Shown here in pieces: positions 21,716-29,113 of a stretch of DNA of 29,113 nt (its first letter is position 1; each line of letters opens with the position of its first letter). Location of the stretch: IMG/VR virus record IMGVR_UViG_3300042514_000507, positions 1 to 29,113 of that record; one strand, written 5' to 3'. The notes beneath the pieces are model-generated. The model was given only the letters and a program-made list of their open reading frames with translations, made no database searches and was not told where the DNA came from. A program made the translations under genes and the position numbers. Source of the stretch: a virus.

Positions 21716-22912
21716 ATGCTATCTTTTTCCAAATTTTTAACAGAACAAGAAGACCCTGAAGAAGGGGCCAGCCGCCAGATTAAACATCTCACGCACGTGG
21801 AAGACCGCCCACTCCAGAACGGAGAGAAGGGAGCTAAACATGCTATTGCTTCACTTACGGCTGCCGCATCACATATACAGCAGGGTAAAAAATCCTCAGA
21901 ATTGACAACGAAATATGATGGTTCTCCCGCTATTGTGTATGGTCATCACCCAGAGACTGGTAAGTTTTTTGTAGCATCAAAATCTGCATTCAACAAAACA
22001 CCAAAGATTAATTACACACCTGCTGATATCGAGAAGAACCACGGACACGCACCCGGTTTAGTGAAGAAATTGGGAGATGCACTAAAGCATTTACCTAAAG
22101 TTGCACCAGAAAAGGGTGTATATCAGGGTGATATGATGTTCTCACACGAAGATAAAACATCCGCAAAAGGTGGTGGAACATCTTTTCACCCAAACCCATC
22201 AGGATTAACATATACAGCACATGGCACACATGAAACTGCTGTTAAGAAGGCTAAAATTGGTGTCGTCACACACCTCTCATATTCAGGTAAAGATTCCGGA
22301 AGTTTGAGTGCTTCACATGAAGTTGACCATGAAAACTTCAAACCACACTCCGATGTATTCTCGGTTGATCCTAGGATGGATACATCCAAGGTTCATTTTG
22401 GTCCTAAAGACAGAGCAGAATTCAATAAACATATTGCAGGCGCACAAGCTGTACATGACACACATGGTGATGACATGTACGCAGGAACATCAACACATCA
22501 TGGTGTTGGTGGCCACTTAGAAACTTATATGAACCACACTGTTCGTACAGGTGAGTCGCCAAACCATCAGAACTTTTCTAAATGGCTAGAAACTAAGAAA
22601 AACAAAGAAATCGACAAGCTGAAAGTTGAAAAGAACCGAACCGGTAAACAATCTGAACTGAAAGATGAGTTGGGTAAAGTTGACCGAAACCGAAAACACT
22701 ACAATAATTTGTTCAAAATGCACCAGCATTTGCAGAAAGCAAAAAACGTGCTCATTAATGTGATGAATCAACATCAGGAGTTCCAACATGAACATGGTGG
22801 TGAAGCGGCAAATCCAGAAGGTTACGTCTTCCACCACGGAAAAGAATCAGATAAATTTGTTAATCGTGCAGAATTTTCCCGCAGAAACTTTGCAGGAATC
22901 AGAAACATATGA
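21716..22912 (+). CDS. Ligase-superfamily-like phage protein (DUF6267 type), possibly packaged
   Basis: The protein has 398 residues. The N-terminus MLSFSKFLTE resembles the T4 capsid-targeting sequence MKTYQEFIAE, cut after the Glu by the prohead protease. The body has TTKYDGSPAIVYG, whose K66-x-D-G is the nucleotidyl-lysine motif I of DNA/RNA ligases and capping enzymes. FVASKSAFNK follows as a motif Ia-like segment. Near the end, NPEGYVFHH (Glu368) resembles motif IV, and DKFVNRAEF (Lys380) resembles motif V. Intervening His-rich helical inserts are long. The overall pattern fits the phage family I know as DUF6267. Catalysis is a hypothesis. It couples to the next gene by ATGA. Confidence 0.7.
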   Translation: MLSFSKFLTEQEDPEEGASRQIKHLTHVEDRPLQNGEKGAKHAIASLTAAASHIQQGKKSSELTTKYDGSPAIVYGHHPETGKFFVASKSAFNKTPKINYTPADIEKNHGHAPGLVKKLGDALKHLPKVAPEKGVYQGDMMFSHEDKTSAKGGGTSFHPNPSGLTYTAHGTHETAVKKAKIGVVTHLSYSGKDSGSLSASHEVDHENFKPHSDVFSVDPRMDTSKVHFGPKDRAEFNKHIAGAQAVHDTHGDDMYAGTSTHHGVGGHLETYMNHTVRTGESPNHQNFSKWLETKKNKEIDKLKVEKNRTGKQSELKDELGKVDRNRKHYNNLFKMHQHLQKAKNVLINVMNQHQEFQHEHGGEAANPEGYVFHHGKESDKFVNRAEFSRRNFAGIRNI

Positions 22913-24822
22913 AAAAGTTTTTACAAAAAATAGAAGAAGACATGCAAACAAACAAGCCTGTTGTTATGGCTTTTGGACGTATGAATCCACCAACTATTGG
23001 TCACGAAAAGTTGGTCAACCGTGTTCAAGAAATTGCACACGATTATAATGCACCCCACCATGTTATCATTTCACATTCTGTGGATGCTAAGAAGAATCCA
23101 TTAGATGTTAAACGTAAATTGTTACACGCAAAACGTTTCTTTCCTGGTGCTAACATCGAATCTTCCAGCAAAGAAATGCCAACGTTCTTGCAACATGCGG
23201 CACGACTACATGCTATGGGGCATGACCATTTAGTAATGGTTGCAGGCTCAGACCGTATTCCAGAATATGAAAAGAAACTTCACCAATACAATGGTGAAGA
23301 TCCCGGTAAACTATACAACTTCAAAAAGATTGAGGTAAAGTCTGCCGGTCACCGTGACCCAGATGCCGAGGGTGCAGAAGGTATGTCAGCATCGAAAATG
23401 CGTGAACATGCAAACAGTGGTGATTTTGCTTCTTTCCGTCAGGGTATTCCACCACACGTGCAAGAGAAACACGCCAAAGAATTATTCCGTGATGTTCGCA
23501 AAGGTATGGGTATACATGAAAGTGTGAATCATGGAATGTTCAAAGCCATTTTCATATCTGGTGGTCCAGGTTCAGGTAAAGATATTGTTATACGTGAAGC
23601 TATTGCTGAACAAAATGCAGTTGAAATTACTTCAACGACAGCAATATCAATTCTGAACGACAAACATAAACTATATGAGTTTTCACGTGACACCCGCCGT
23701 GAAGCAATCCGTCAGCGCCAGCCTCTGATTATTACAGGCACAACAAACGAACAGTATAATATTATTGCCATACGTGAAGAACTCGAAGAACTTGGTTACG
23801 AAACTATGATGGTTTTTGTTAACACTTCAAATGAATCATCTAGAAAGCGTAACGAGGGCCATGAAAGAATGATGGCTGAATCTGTTCGCCAAGAAAGATG
23901 GGAAGTAACACAACTTGTTGCAGAGAAATTCAATCAGGAATTCAGGAAGTATTTGGAGTTTGACAACTCTATTGACCTGAATGAAGCGAATGAAATTGAA
24001 ACGTCAGAGAAAGAAGAAGACATTTCTATCATATATGAAATGACTAACTGGTTCTTTGATACCCCCGTTGAGAATGAGATAGCCGAATCTTGGATGACAA
24101 GGCACAAAAAACACAACATCAATAAGATGTTCGAAAACTTTATAACAAAACCTACATTAGAAAAGGGATACAAAAAATATGTTTCAGAAACTAAAACAAA
24201 TAGCAAAGCTGTTCTTGCCGAAGAGCCAAGTTGCACCTGTGGAGACAAAGCCACATCCTCTGGACGGTCCGACCAAAAAAGCGGTTCTTACAAACGATAC
24301 AAACTTGCCGACAACATCTGTCCAAGTTGCGAACTTGTCAGAAGACAAGGTAAGCCAGACGACATTAAAGACGGAGGAATTACCTCAAACTCTAGCTACA
24401 CCTTCAGAACCTACGAAAGCAGTAGCCCAACCATCACCACCAAAGGTCCAGAAAGAGAAACCCGTTTCCAACAAGACAACGACAAACAAAAATCCAAGAG
24501 GCAGAAAACCTCAAACGCCGAAAGCGGGAAAGTAATCAAAACTTCTGGTGTAACTCCTGAGTATGATACACGTGGTTCCGGTACAGTTTATCCGATGGCT
24601 GGTCTTGGTCAAGTGACATATAGAGAACAGACTGAACATAAATATGATAGTACCGCAGAGGTGACACGCAAATCTTTCAATAAGTTTAGAAAAGAATCGA
24701 TTGATTCTCCTAGCACAGAAATGGGAGTCACCGGTGGCTATCATGGTCCATCGAATAAAGAACCAATGGATACTCTGAATAAGATACCCGTTAATCCTCC
24801 AACAAAGAAGAAAAAGAAATGA
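22909..24822 (+). CDS. Nucleotidyltransferase-kinase fusion resembling NadR, with disordered tail
   Basis: The protein has 637 residues. Residues 15-195 form a cytidylyltransferase-like fold: FGRMNPPTIGH with Thr29-x-Gly-His32 (the (H/T)xGH motif), and later SASKMREHA, matching the ISSTxxR motif. Residues about 215-375 are a P-loop kinase with GGPGSGKD at about 219-226. This order (NMN-adenylyltransferase-like then kinase) is that of NadR, which rebuilds NAD from nicotinamide riboside; the substrate is unproven here. The tail from about 400 is polar, contains Cys pairs (CTCG and CPSC), and ends PPTKKKKK. The N-terminus MKKFLQKIEE weakly resembles a capsid-targeting peptide. A second open frame overlaps the tail. 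Confidence 0.75.
   Translation: MKKFLQKIEEDMQTNKPVVMAFGRMNPPTIGHEKLVNRVQEIAHDYNAPHHVIISHSVDAKKNPLDVKRKLLHAKRFFPGANIESSSKEMPTFLQHAARLHAMGHDHLVMVAGSDRIPEYEKKLHQYNGEDPGKLYNFKKIEVKSAGHRDPDAEGAEGMSASKMREHANSGDFASFRQGIPPHVQEKHAKELFRDVRKGMGIHESVNHGMFKAIFISGGPGSGKDIVIREAIAEQNAVEITSTTAISILNDKHKLYEFSRDTRREAIRQRQPLIITGTTNEQYNIIAIREELEELGYETMMVFVNTSNESSRKRNEGHERMMAESVRQERWEVTQLVAEKFNQEFRKYLEFDNSIDLNEANEIETSEKEEDISIIYEMTNWFFDTPVENEIAESWMTRHKKHNINKMFENFITKPTLEKGYKKYVSETKTNSKAVLAEEPSCTCGDKATSSGRSDQKSGSYKRYKLADNICPSCELVRRQGKPDDIKDGGITSNSSYTFRTYESSSPTITTKGPERETRFQQDNDKQKSKRQKTSNAESGKVIKTSGVTPEYDTRGSGTVYPMAGLGQVTYREQTEHKYDSTAEVTRKSFNKFRKESIDSPSTEMGVTGGYHGPSNKEPMDTLNKIPVNPPTKKKKK
24179..24535 (+). CDS. Possible overlapping gene within the NadR-like tail
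   Basis: This is a 118-codon frame, shifted relative to the larger gene, with a GGGA-containing purine stretch about ten bases before the ATG. The product starts with an amphipathic helix (MFQKLKQIAKLFLPKSQ) and is otherwise rich in Pro, Lys and Thr (PSEPTKAVAQPSPPKVQKEK) and ends NPRGRKPQTPKAGK. Both frames read plausibly and the bases here differ from the surroundings (more C and A). It may be a real dual-coding gene, or chance openness in a low-complexity tail. No function is assigned. Confidence 0.35.
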   Translation: MFQKLKQIAKLFLPKSQVAPVETKPHPLDGPTKKAVLTNDTNLPTTSVQVANLSEDKVSQTTLKTEELPQTLATPSEPTKAVAQPSPPKVQKEKPVSNKTTTNKNPRGRKPQTPKAGK

Positions 24823-25112
24823 TAAGTTTTAAAAAATTTCTAGAAGAATCTGCCGCATGGAAACGCAAAGAAGGTAAAAACCCAGAAGGTGGTTTGAACC
24901 AGAAGGGTATTGCTTCTTATCGTAGAGAGAATCCGGGTTCGAAATTATCGATGGCTGTAACTACGCCACCTTCCAAATTAAAACCCGGAAGCAAAGCTGC
25001 CAATAGAAGAAAATCATTCTGTGCTAGAATGGGTGGAATGCCAGGTCCTATGAAGGATGAAAAGGGTAGACCAACCAGAAAAGCACTATCACTACGCAAA
25101 TGGAACTGCTAA
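24819..25112 (+). CDS. Small basic protein (DUF6321-like), likely virion-internal
   Basis: The protein has 97 residues and is strongly basic. The N-terminus MISFKKFLEES closely follows the capsid-targeting pattern (M-x-S-F-x-x-F-L-x-E), with a candidate protease cut after Glu9 or Glu10. The rest carries AAWKRKEGKNPEGGLNQKG, then ASYRRENPGSKL, RRKSFCARMGGMPGP and a final RKWNC. I associate this pattern with DUF6321 proteins of phages. Its charge suggests binding to packaged DNA. It couples to the preceding gene by ATGA. Confidence 0.75.
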   Translation: MISFKKFLEESAAWKRKEGKNPEGGLNQKGIASYRRENPGSKLSMAVTTPPSKLKPGSKAANRRKSFCARMGGMPGPMKDEKGRPTRKALSLRKWNC

Positions 25113-25128
25113 TTTAACGGAGACACAA

Positions 25129-26166
25129 ATGTTCAACAAAAACGTATTCACCCAAACCGATGTTGTTGCGGACCTCATCAAAGGTATCAACGAAGCCGAT
25201 TATAAGGCTAAGATGGAAGCACTAAAGGGTAATCAACACAAGATTGATAAAAATAAAAATAATAAGATCGATGCTCACGACTTCAAAATTCTTCGTGGTG
25301 AAAAGAAGCCAATGAAAGAAGAAAGTGTAGAAGAAGCGAACAATCCTTTCGACTATAAAAATTACAAGAGTCAGATTCCTACCAAACCGGGTGAAAAAGC
25401 TGGATTTGATTCTAAAAAAATCTCCACAGGAACTGTTTATAGCAGGAAACCTGTTAAAGATGATGAACCAGTGAAAAAAGAAGAAATTGATCCTGATAAA
25501 GTAACGACAGACACATTATCTGGCCGTGTTAAAGGTAAAACTTCTAATCCATTTGCTCCAAAGAAAGTGATGATAGACGTTGCAGGTAACGTTAAGGAAG
25601 AAATTGAGCAAGTTGATGAATTTGAATTTACTGCGGAAGATATCGAAAACTTTATGCAAACTGAAGAATATGAACAATTAGATGAACTGAGCAAAAACAC
25701 TCTTAAGCGTTACTCGGATGCTGCTAATAAAGATTTTTCTAAAAACTTTCAGCATGACCAAAACTTCACGGGTGTACATTCTGCTTTAAGAACAGCAATG
25801 GCAAAAACCAACTCTGGTGCGGGAGGTTTTGACCCATTAAAAGGTAGAAATAAAAATCCTTTACGTAAACATGATGCAGTACAAGCAGGTTTAAAGACAG
25901 CCGCTGATGCAGTGACCGCAGCTAGAGCGCCATTTAAACATAAGATGAAAGTTAGAAATCAAGGAATGCATCGTGCTGTTGCTCGTCTAAACAAAGAAGA
26001 AGTGGAGCAAATGGACGAACGCACTCTGTCCAAAGGAGAGACTGCTGAAAAAGAACGTATCGTTAAGGGTATGAAAAAATCTCTAGCAGGCTTCAAAGAG
26101 CGTTATGGCAAAGATGCTAAGTCTGTGATGTATGCAACAGCGACAAAGGCCGCTAAAAAGGACTAA
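25129..26166 (+). CDS. Modular virion-internal protein with EF-hand-like loop
   Basis: The protein has 345 residues. ATG 25129 follows ACGGAGA; an upstream in-frame ATG at 25057 lies inside the preceding gene. Residues about 43-57 read KIDKNKNNKIDAHDF, a calcium-binding EF-hand/dockerin-type loop with ligands at positions 1, 3, 5, 9 and 12. The chain then has the acidic motifs EEIEQVDEF, YEQLDELSKNTLKRY and EEVEQMDER, separated by basic helical stretches. It ends KSVMYATATKAAKK. Each motif contains hydrophobic-x-Glu, the consensus cut by the T4 gp21 prohead protease. I read it as a head-internal or core protein processed during maturation; this is inference. Confidence 0.65.
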   Translation: MFNKNVFTQTDVVADLIKGINEADYKAKMEALKGNQHKIDKNKNNKIDAHDFKILRGEKKPMKEESVEEANNPFDYKNYKSQIPTKPGEKAGFDSKKISTGTVYSRKPVKDDEPVKKEEIDPDKVTTDTLSGRVKGKTSNPFAPKKVMIDVAGNVKEEIEQVDEFEFTAEDIENFMQTEEYEQLDELSKNTLKRYSDAANKDFSKNFQHDQNFTGVHSALRTAMAKTNSGAGGFDPLKGRNKNPLRKHDAVQAGLKTAADAVTAARAPFKHKMKVRNQGMHRAVARLNKEEVEQMDERTLSKGETAEKERIVKGMKKSLAGFKERYGKDAKSVMYATATKAAKKD

Positions 26167-26169
26167 GCA

Positions 26170-28197
26170 ATGAGCAAAGCTGGTAAATTAGTCAAGGATA
26201 TGGTGAAGGCCAAGAAAGAGTCTGTTATGGGCAAACTTGGTGATTCACCATATGAGGATCCAATGGAGCCTTGGTCCGCAAAGTATGCACAACCTGTCAA
26301 AGAGGAAGCCCTAAATGAGGACGGCCTTTTGATGAAGTACATCCGTTCACTTGGATTCAATCCAGAGTTTATGTCTTTCGCACAGCGTTCTTCATATGCA
26401 CGTTCAAATGCATTCAAGCGTTACAAAACTGGTCATACTTTTGACCGTGAAAAACAGAACCTAAAAACAGAAGAAACTGAACAACTAGATGAAGCTGGTA
26501 CAGGTCTTCTAATGTCTTTCATTAAGTCAAAGGGTTTGAATCCTTTGACCATGGATGGAAATCAAAAGAAAGCATACGCACGTTCTTCAGAATTCAGAAT
26601 TTTCAAGATGCGTCACATGAAAGAAACCTCGGGTATGGGTGAACGTGGTGATGATTGGAATGAAGAAAAGAAACAAGTTAAAGAAGCGGTTGATGAAAAA
26701 GATACCGTAACAATGGACATTCCATTGCTAATTCGTGTTCTGGAGTATGCACGTGAAGATGCAAAGACCGATATGGATCTTCACAAAGTTGTGGAGAATC
26801 TAATCAATATGCGTGGTGAAGGTGCATTGTCTATGGACATGTACAATAAAATTGTTGCAATCAAAGAAGAAATTGAACGTATTGATGAATTGAAATCAAC
26901 TACACTCAAAAGTTACAAAACTGCCGCACACAAATCACTCGGTGCAAATGCGGTGTCCCGCCAAGCGGGTGAGATTAGCAGTAAAGAATATCATGCAACA
27001 GCCGACAAGCGTTCTAAGGGTATCAATCGTGCCGATGCGGATAAACGTTTGGGTACGTATGCCGATAAAACTCCTAAGAAGTTGGATATCAGCGCATATG
27101 GTAAACAGATTCAAAAACAATACCATTCAGAAGAAGTTGAACATATCGAGGAACTTTCTTCCGACCTTCTTGGTCGTTACAAGAAAGCCGCTGGTGCTCA
27201 AGCATCTGCCGCTGATAAAGCTGGTGATGTTGCAAAAGGTAACAAACGCTTTTCTGGTATAATGAAAGCTACTAGAAAACAGTTTGATAATGATGCTAAA
27301 AAAATCAACGAACTGAAAAATCAAAACGACAATGGAGAACTTGATAGTCACATCACACGTGAAGACTTGCGTAAGTGGTTCAGCAAGACTGATCCAGAAG
27401 GTGATTGGAAAAGAATCAATTCAAAAGGTGAGGTAGCAGGTCCGTGCGCCAGAGAACCAGGTGAACCAAAACCAAAATGCATGTCAAAAGAAAAACGCTC
27501 TGAACTCAGTAAGAGTGAACGTGCGGCCGCTGTTGCAACAAAGAGAAGACATGATCCAGTTGCAGACAGAGCAGGCAAGGGCGGTAAACCCGTCAATGTT
27601 TCGAATTACGGTAAAGGTAAACTCAGTGAAGAAGAAGTTGATGAAGCATGTTGGGACACTCACAAAAAAGTTGGAATGAAAATGAAGGGTGGAAAAATGG
27701 TACCCGATTGTGTACCTAAAAACGAAGAAGTTGAGCAAATCGATGAAAAGAATAAGCCAACAAATCCTTCACTTTGGTCGAGAGCAAAATCTCTGGCACG
27801 TTCCAAGTTTGATGTTTATCCTTCCGCATATGCAAACGGTTGGGCATCGAAATGGTATAAGTCAAAAGGTGGTGGTTGGAAGTCTGTCAAAGAAGATGTT
27901 GTGCAAGAGGGTATCGGTGGCATCGAAGATTCTCCAATGTCAGCTACAAACTCAGTAAAAGCAATGGAATCCGAACACCGTAAAAAGAACATGAAATCAG
28001 CACGTATCATTAAATCCATCTATAAAAAGAAGGGTAAAAATGAAAGCATGTATGATTGGGAAAAAACTGATAAGGGTGGTAAATTACCCACAGCCAAAAT
28101 TACATTACAGGGTGGCACTACTATGACAGGAAAGCCACGTGACACCGTTGAAATCGAGCCTGTTCTTAAGACCAGACCCAATTCACAGAAACAATAA
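26170..28197 (+). CDS. Large modular basic protein with DUF5872-like segments
   Basis: The protein has 675 residues. Order: a tandem 35-residue repeat (about 52-86 and 112-146, with YARS); motifs ETEQLDEAG, EEIERIDELKSTTLKSY and EEVEHIEELSSDLLGRY, each starting a helical basic module; a segment DLRKWFSKTDPEGDWKRI to PKCMSKEKRSELSKSER to GKPVNV (about 395-480); CWDTHKKVGMKMKGGKM with EEVEQIDE; and LWSRAKSLARSKFDVYPSAY with GWASKWYKSKGGGW. The WF...GDW and FDVYPSAYANGWASKWY segments are typical of DUF5872-like modules in phages. A DNA-binding, head-packaged mosaic protein is inferred. It follows its neighbour by three bases. Confidence 0.65.
   Translation: MSKAGKLVKDMVKAKKESVMGKLGDSPYEDPMEPWSAKYAQPVKEEALNEDGLLMKYIRSLGFNPEFMSFAQRSSYARSNAFKRYKTGHTFDREKQNLKTEETEQLDEAGTGLLMSFIKSKGLNPLTMDGNQKKAYARSSEFRIFKMRHMKETSGMGERGDDWNEEKKQVKEAVDEKDTVTMDIPLLIRVLEYAREDAKTDMDLHKVVENLINMRGEGALSMDMYNKIVAIKEEIERIDELKSTTLKSYKTAAHKSLGANAVSRQAGEISSKEYHATADKRSKGINRADADKRLGTYADKTPKKLDISAYGKQIQKQYHSEEVEHIEELSSDLLGRYKKAAGAQASAADKAGDVAKGNKRFSGIMKATRKQFDNDAKKINELKNQNDNGELDSHITREDLRKWFSKTDPEGDWKRINSKGEVAGPCAREPGEPKPKCMSKEKRSELSKSERAAAVATKRRHDPVADRAGKGGKPVNVSNYGKGKLSEEEVDEACWDTHKKVGMKMKGGKMVPDCVPKNEEVEQIDEKNKPTNPSLWSRAKSLARSKFDVYPSAYANGWASKWYKSKGGGWKSVKEDVVQEGIGGIEDSPMSATNSVKAMESEHRKKNMKSARIIKSIYKKKGKNESMYDWEKTDKGGKLPTAKITLQGGTTMTGKPRDTVEIEPVLKTRPNSQKQ
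26323..26607 (+). repeat. Internal duplication inside the large modular protein
   Basis: Two 35-codon copies (26323-26427 and 26503-26607) both read GLLM, then Ile, Ser, Gly, Asn-Pro, then YARS, Phe and a basic end. Copies start 180 bases apart, with an ETEQLDEAG motif just before the second. Confidence 0.7.
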
Positions 28198-28200
28198 ATA
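28193..28200 (+). promoter_or_regulatory. Late promoter for the structural protein gene
   Basis: AATAAATA fits the NATAAATA late consensus. It overlaps the stop codon of the preceding gene and lies 33 bases before the next ATG, which has AAGGAG at a good distance. Confidence 0.5.
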
Positions 28201-28232
28201 GTAAATAGAATTCTTTCAAGGAGAAATTAAAA

Positions 28233-28781
28233 ATGTCAACAGCTTTCTGGACAATGACCGATGCAAACACCGGCGTACCAATTTATGCAGGCACCGCTTT
28301 AAACTTAGCACCAACACGTGCAAATGCTAACGTAATTTTTGCTAACGCTAACGTAGCACAAGCATTTTCTGAGGCAGTTGGTGTTTACGGTGTCGATACA
28401 CAAGAAGCATCGAACACACAAGTAACACCTGCCGCAACAAAGATGGCACATGCTGGTTGGGTTCAAAGAACTGCCGGTATGGGACCTGTTATTTCTATCA
28501 GCGCAAACGCAGGTGCTTTTGGAACAAACAGTTCCGTAACGTTCTCTGGTGGTGGTACAGGTGCCACTGTAGCCACTGCAACAGTAGCCGTAAATACCAA
28601 TGGTTCGATTCGAGATATCACTATTAACACTGGCGGTTTATACCTCACTACACCTACAGCAGTTCCTACTTCTGGAAATGCCGCATTCACTGTAACAATG
28701 GGTGGTCGTGCTAATCGTACACAATATGAAACATTGGTTGCAGCCGGAAGTATGACCGGCAACGGCGCAGTTATTATTTAA
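28233..28781 (+). CDS. Putative virion structural protein
   Basis: The protein has 182 residues, rich in Ala, Gly, Thr, Asn and Val, with almost no Lys. The start FWTMTDANTGVPIYAGTALN and the segment TKMAHAGWVQRTAGMGPV are followed by a repetitive beta-strand region (SSVTFSGGGTGATVATATVA, GGLYLTTPTAVPTSG). This composition is typical of capsid-decorating or tail proteins made in large amounts. The family function is unknown to me. The gene has its own late promoter, a strong AAGGAG, and a terminator-like hairpin right after the stop. Confidence 0.65.
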   Translation: MSTAFWTMTDANTGVPIYAGTALNLAPTRANANVIFANANVAQAFSEAVGVYGVDTQEASNTQVTPAATKMAHAGWVQRTAGMGPVISISANAGAFGTNSSVTFSGGGTGATVATATVAVNTNGSIRDITINTGGLYLTTPTAVPTSGNAAFTVTMGGRANRTQYETLVAAGSMTGNGAVII

Positions 28782-28786
28782 TATTT

Positions 28787-28804
28787 GGGTGGCGTAAGTC
28801 ACCC
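28787..28804 (+). terminator. Terminator-like hairpin after the structural protein gene
   Basis: GGGTGGC-GTAA-GTCACCC is a 7-bp stem (one G-T pair) with a GNRA loop, 5 bases after the stop. The following ATTTAT is only moderately T-rich, so it may terminate partially or protect the mRNA 3' end. Confidence 0.6.
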
Positions 28805-28814
28805 ATTTATCATT

Positions 28815-29113
28815 ATGATTGATGATTTGACCGAAGATAATTTTATGATGTATGCCATGAAGGCATATAATTCACCACATTATGTCATGAGTGAATTTGA
28901 GGGAGATTTAAAACGCACGAAATATCTAAAAAGGCTTTTCAGGCGTTACAAAATTACAAAGTCCCTTAAAGAACGTTTAATATTAAATCATTTGATCTTA
29001 CTTTATAATGTATTTGGTGCAGAACCAGCAACACGGATATTGTTCTTTAGAATTGATGAAGTAGACTATGATGTTCTAAAAACATTTTTAATTTATCTAA
29101 ATTATATGCCAGA
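28815..29113 (+). CDS. Conserved T4-like phage protein (DUF7207-like), truncated by window edge
   Basis: The first 99 residues are visible, with no stop before the edge. The sequence reads MIDDLTEDNFMMYAMKAYNS, then FEGDLKRTKYLKRLFRRY, then LKERLILNHLILLYNVFG with ATRILFFRID, and LKTFLIYLNYMP. I recognise this block order from a small conserved protein of T4-like aquatic phages whose role is unknown. It is helical and lacks a signal peptide. ATG 28815 lies just after the terminator-like hairpin. Confidence 0.75.
   Translation, partial: MIDDLTEDNFMMYAMKAYNSPHYVMSEFEGDLKRTKYLKRLFRRYKITKSLKERLILNHLILLYNVFGAEPATRILFFRIDEVDYDVLKTFLIYLNYMP

Noticed and set aside
1-29113. CRISPR arrays, insertion sequences or integrase sites
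   Set aside because: No regularly spaced direct repeats, transposase motifs or terminal inverted repeats were seen on either strand.

Overview
The window looks like part of a large T4-like (myovirus) phage genome. It carries a family B DNA polymerase (gp43 type), a UvsX-type recombinase and a DnaB-type helicase (gp41 type) in the usual T4-like order. It also has a tRNA array, late promoters resembling TATAAATA, long runs of overlapping genes, and proteins whose N-termini resemble the T4 capsid-targeting sequence. Base composition is AT-rich. The many signal peptides and a fimbria-like operon suggest a Gram-negative host; relatives of this layout are mostly aquatic phages. The host itself cannot be named from the sequence.

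Region 1 (1-3209) is a tRNA array of ten tRNAs (Gly, His, Val, Phe, Thr, Leu-CAA, Ser, Arg, Leu-UAA, Met). It holds a miniature GroES-like co-chaperonin and, in its middle, the most striking element of the window: a Ro60-like protein (helical N-terminal region plus von Willebrand A domain, DUF2828/TROVE type). Immediately upstream is an RNA that folds as a circularly permuted tRNA mimic, with the order T-arm, closed acceptor stem, D-arm and a basal stem made by the RNA ends. This is the topology of bacterial YrlA Y RNAs. Immediately downstream is a second RNA candidate closed by a perfect 19-bp stem. A strong sigma70-type promoter and a further structured RNA lie upstream. I read this as a phage-borne Ro/Y-RNA ribonucleoprotein cassette.

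Region 2 (3212-7321, minus strand) is a nine-gene operon of small exported or membrane proteins. Two resemble a fimbrial chaperone and a pilin. One 59-residue gene in it is easily missed.

Region 3 (7388-14685, plus strand) is the replication and recombination block: a 2OG-oxygenase-like protein, an Sm-like small protein in the place T4 keeps regA, DNA polymerase, UvsX, a small protein at the gp40 position, the helicase, a late-promoter-driven unknown gene and a small conserved protein.

Region 4 (14689-21678) is a tightly packed surface-sugar cassette. It encodes glycosyltransferases of several families, a HAD phosphatase fused to a sugar nucleotidyltransferase, two methyltransferases and a short glycerophosphodiesterase-like protein.

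Region 5 (21716-29113) looks like a set of virion-internal proteins. It has a protein with ligase-superfamily motifs, a nucleotidyltransferase-kinase fusion resembling NadR, a small basic protein, and two modular proteins with repeated (E)EVEQIDEL motifs that could be prohead-protease sites. A structural protein and a conserved phage protein cut by the window edge follow.
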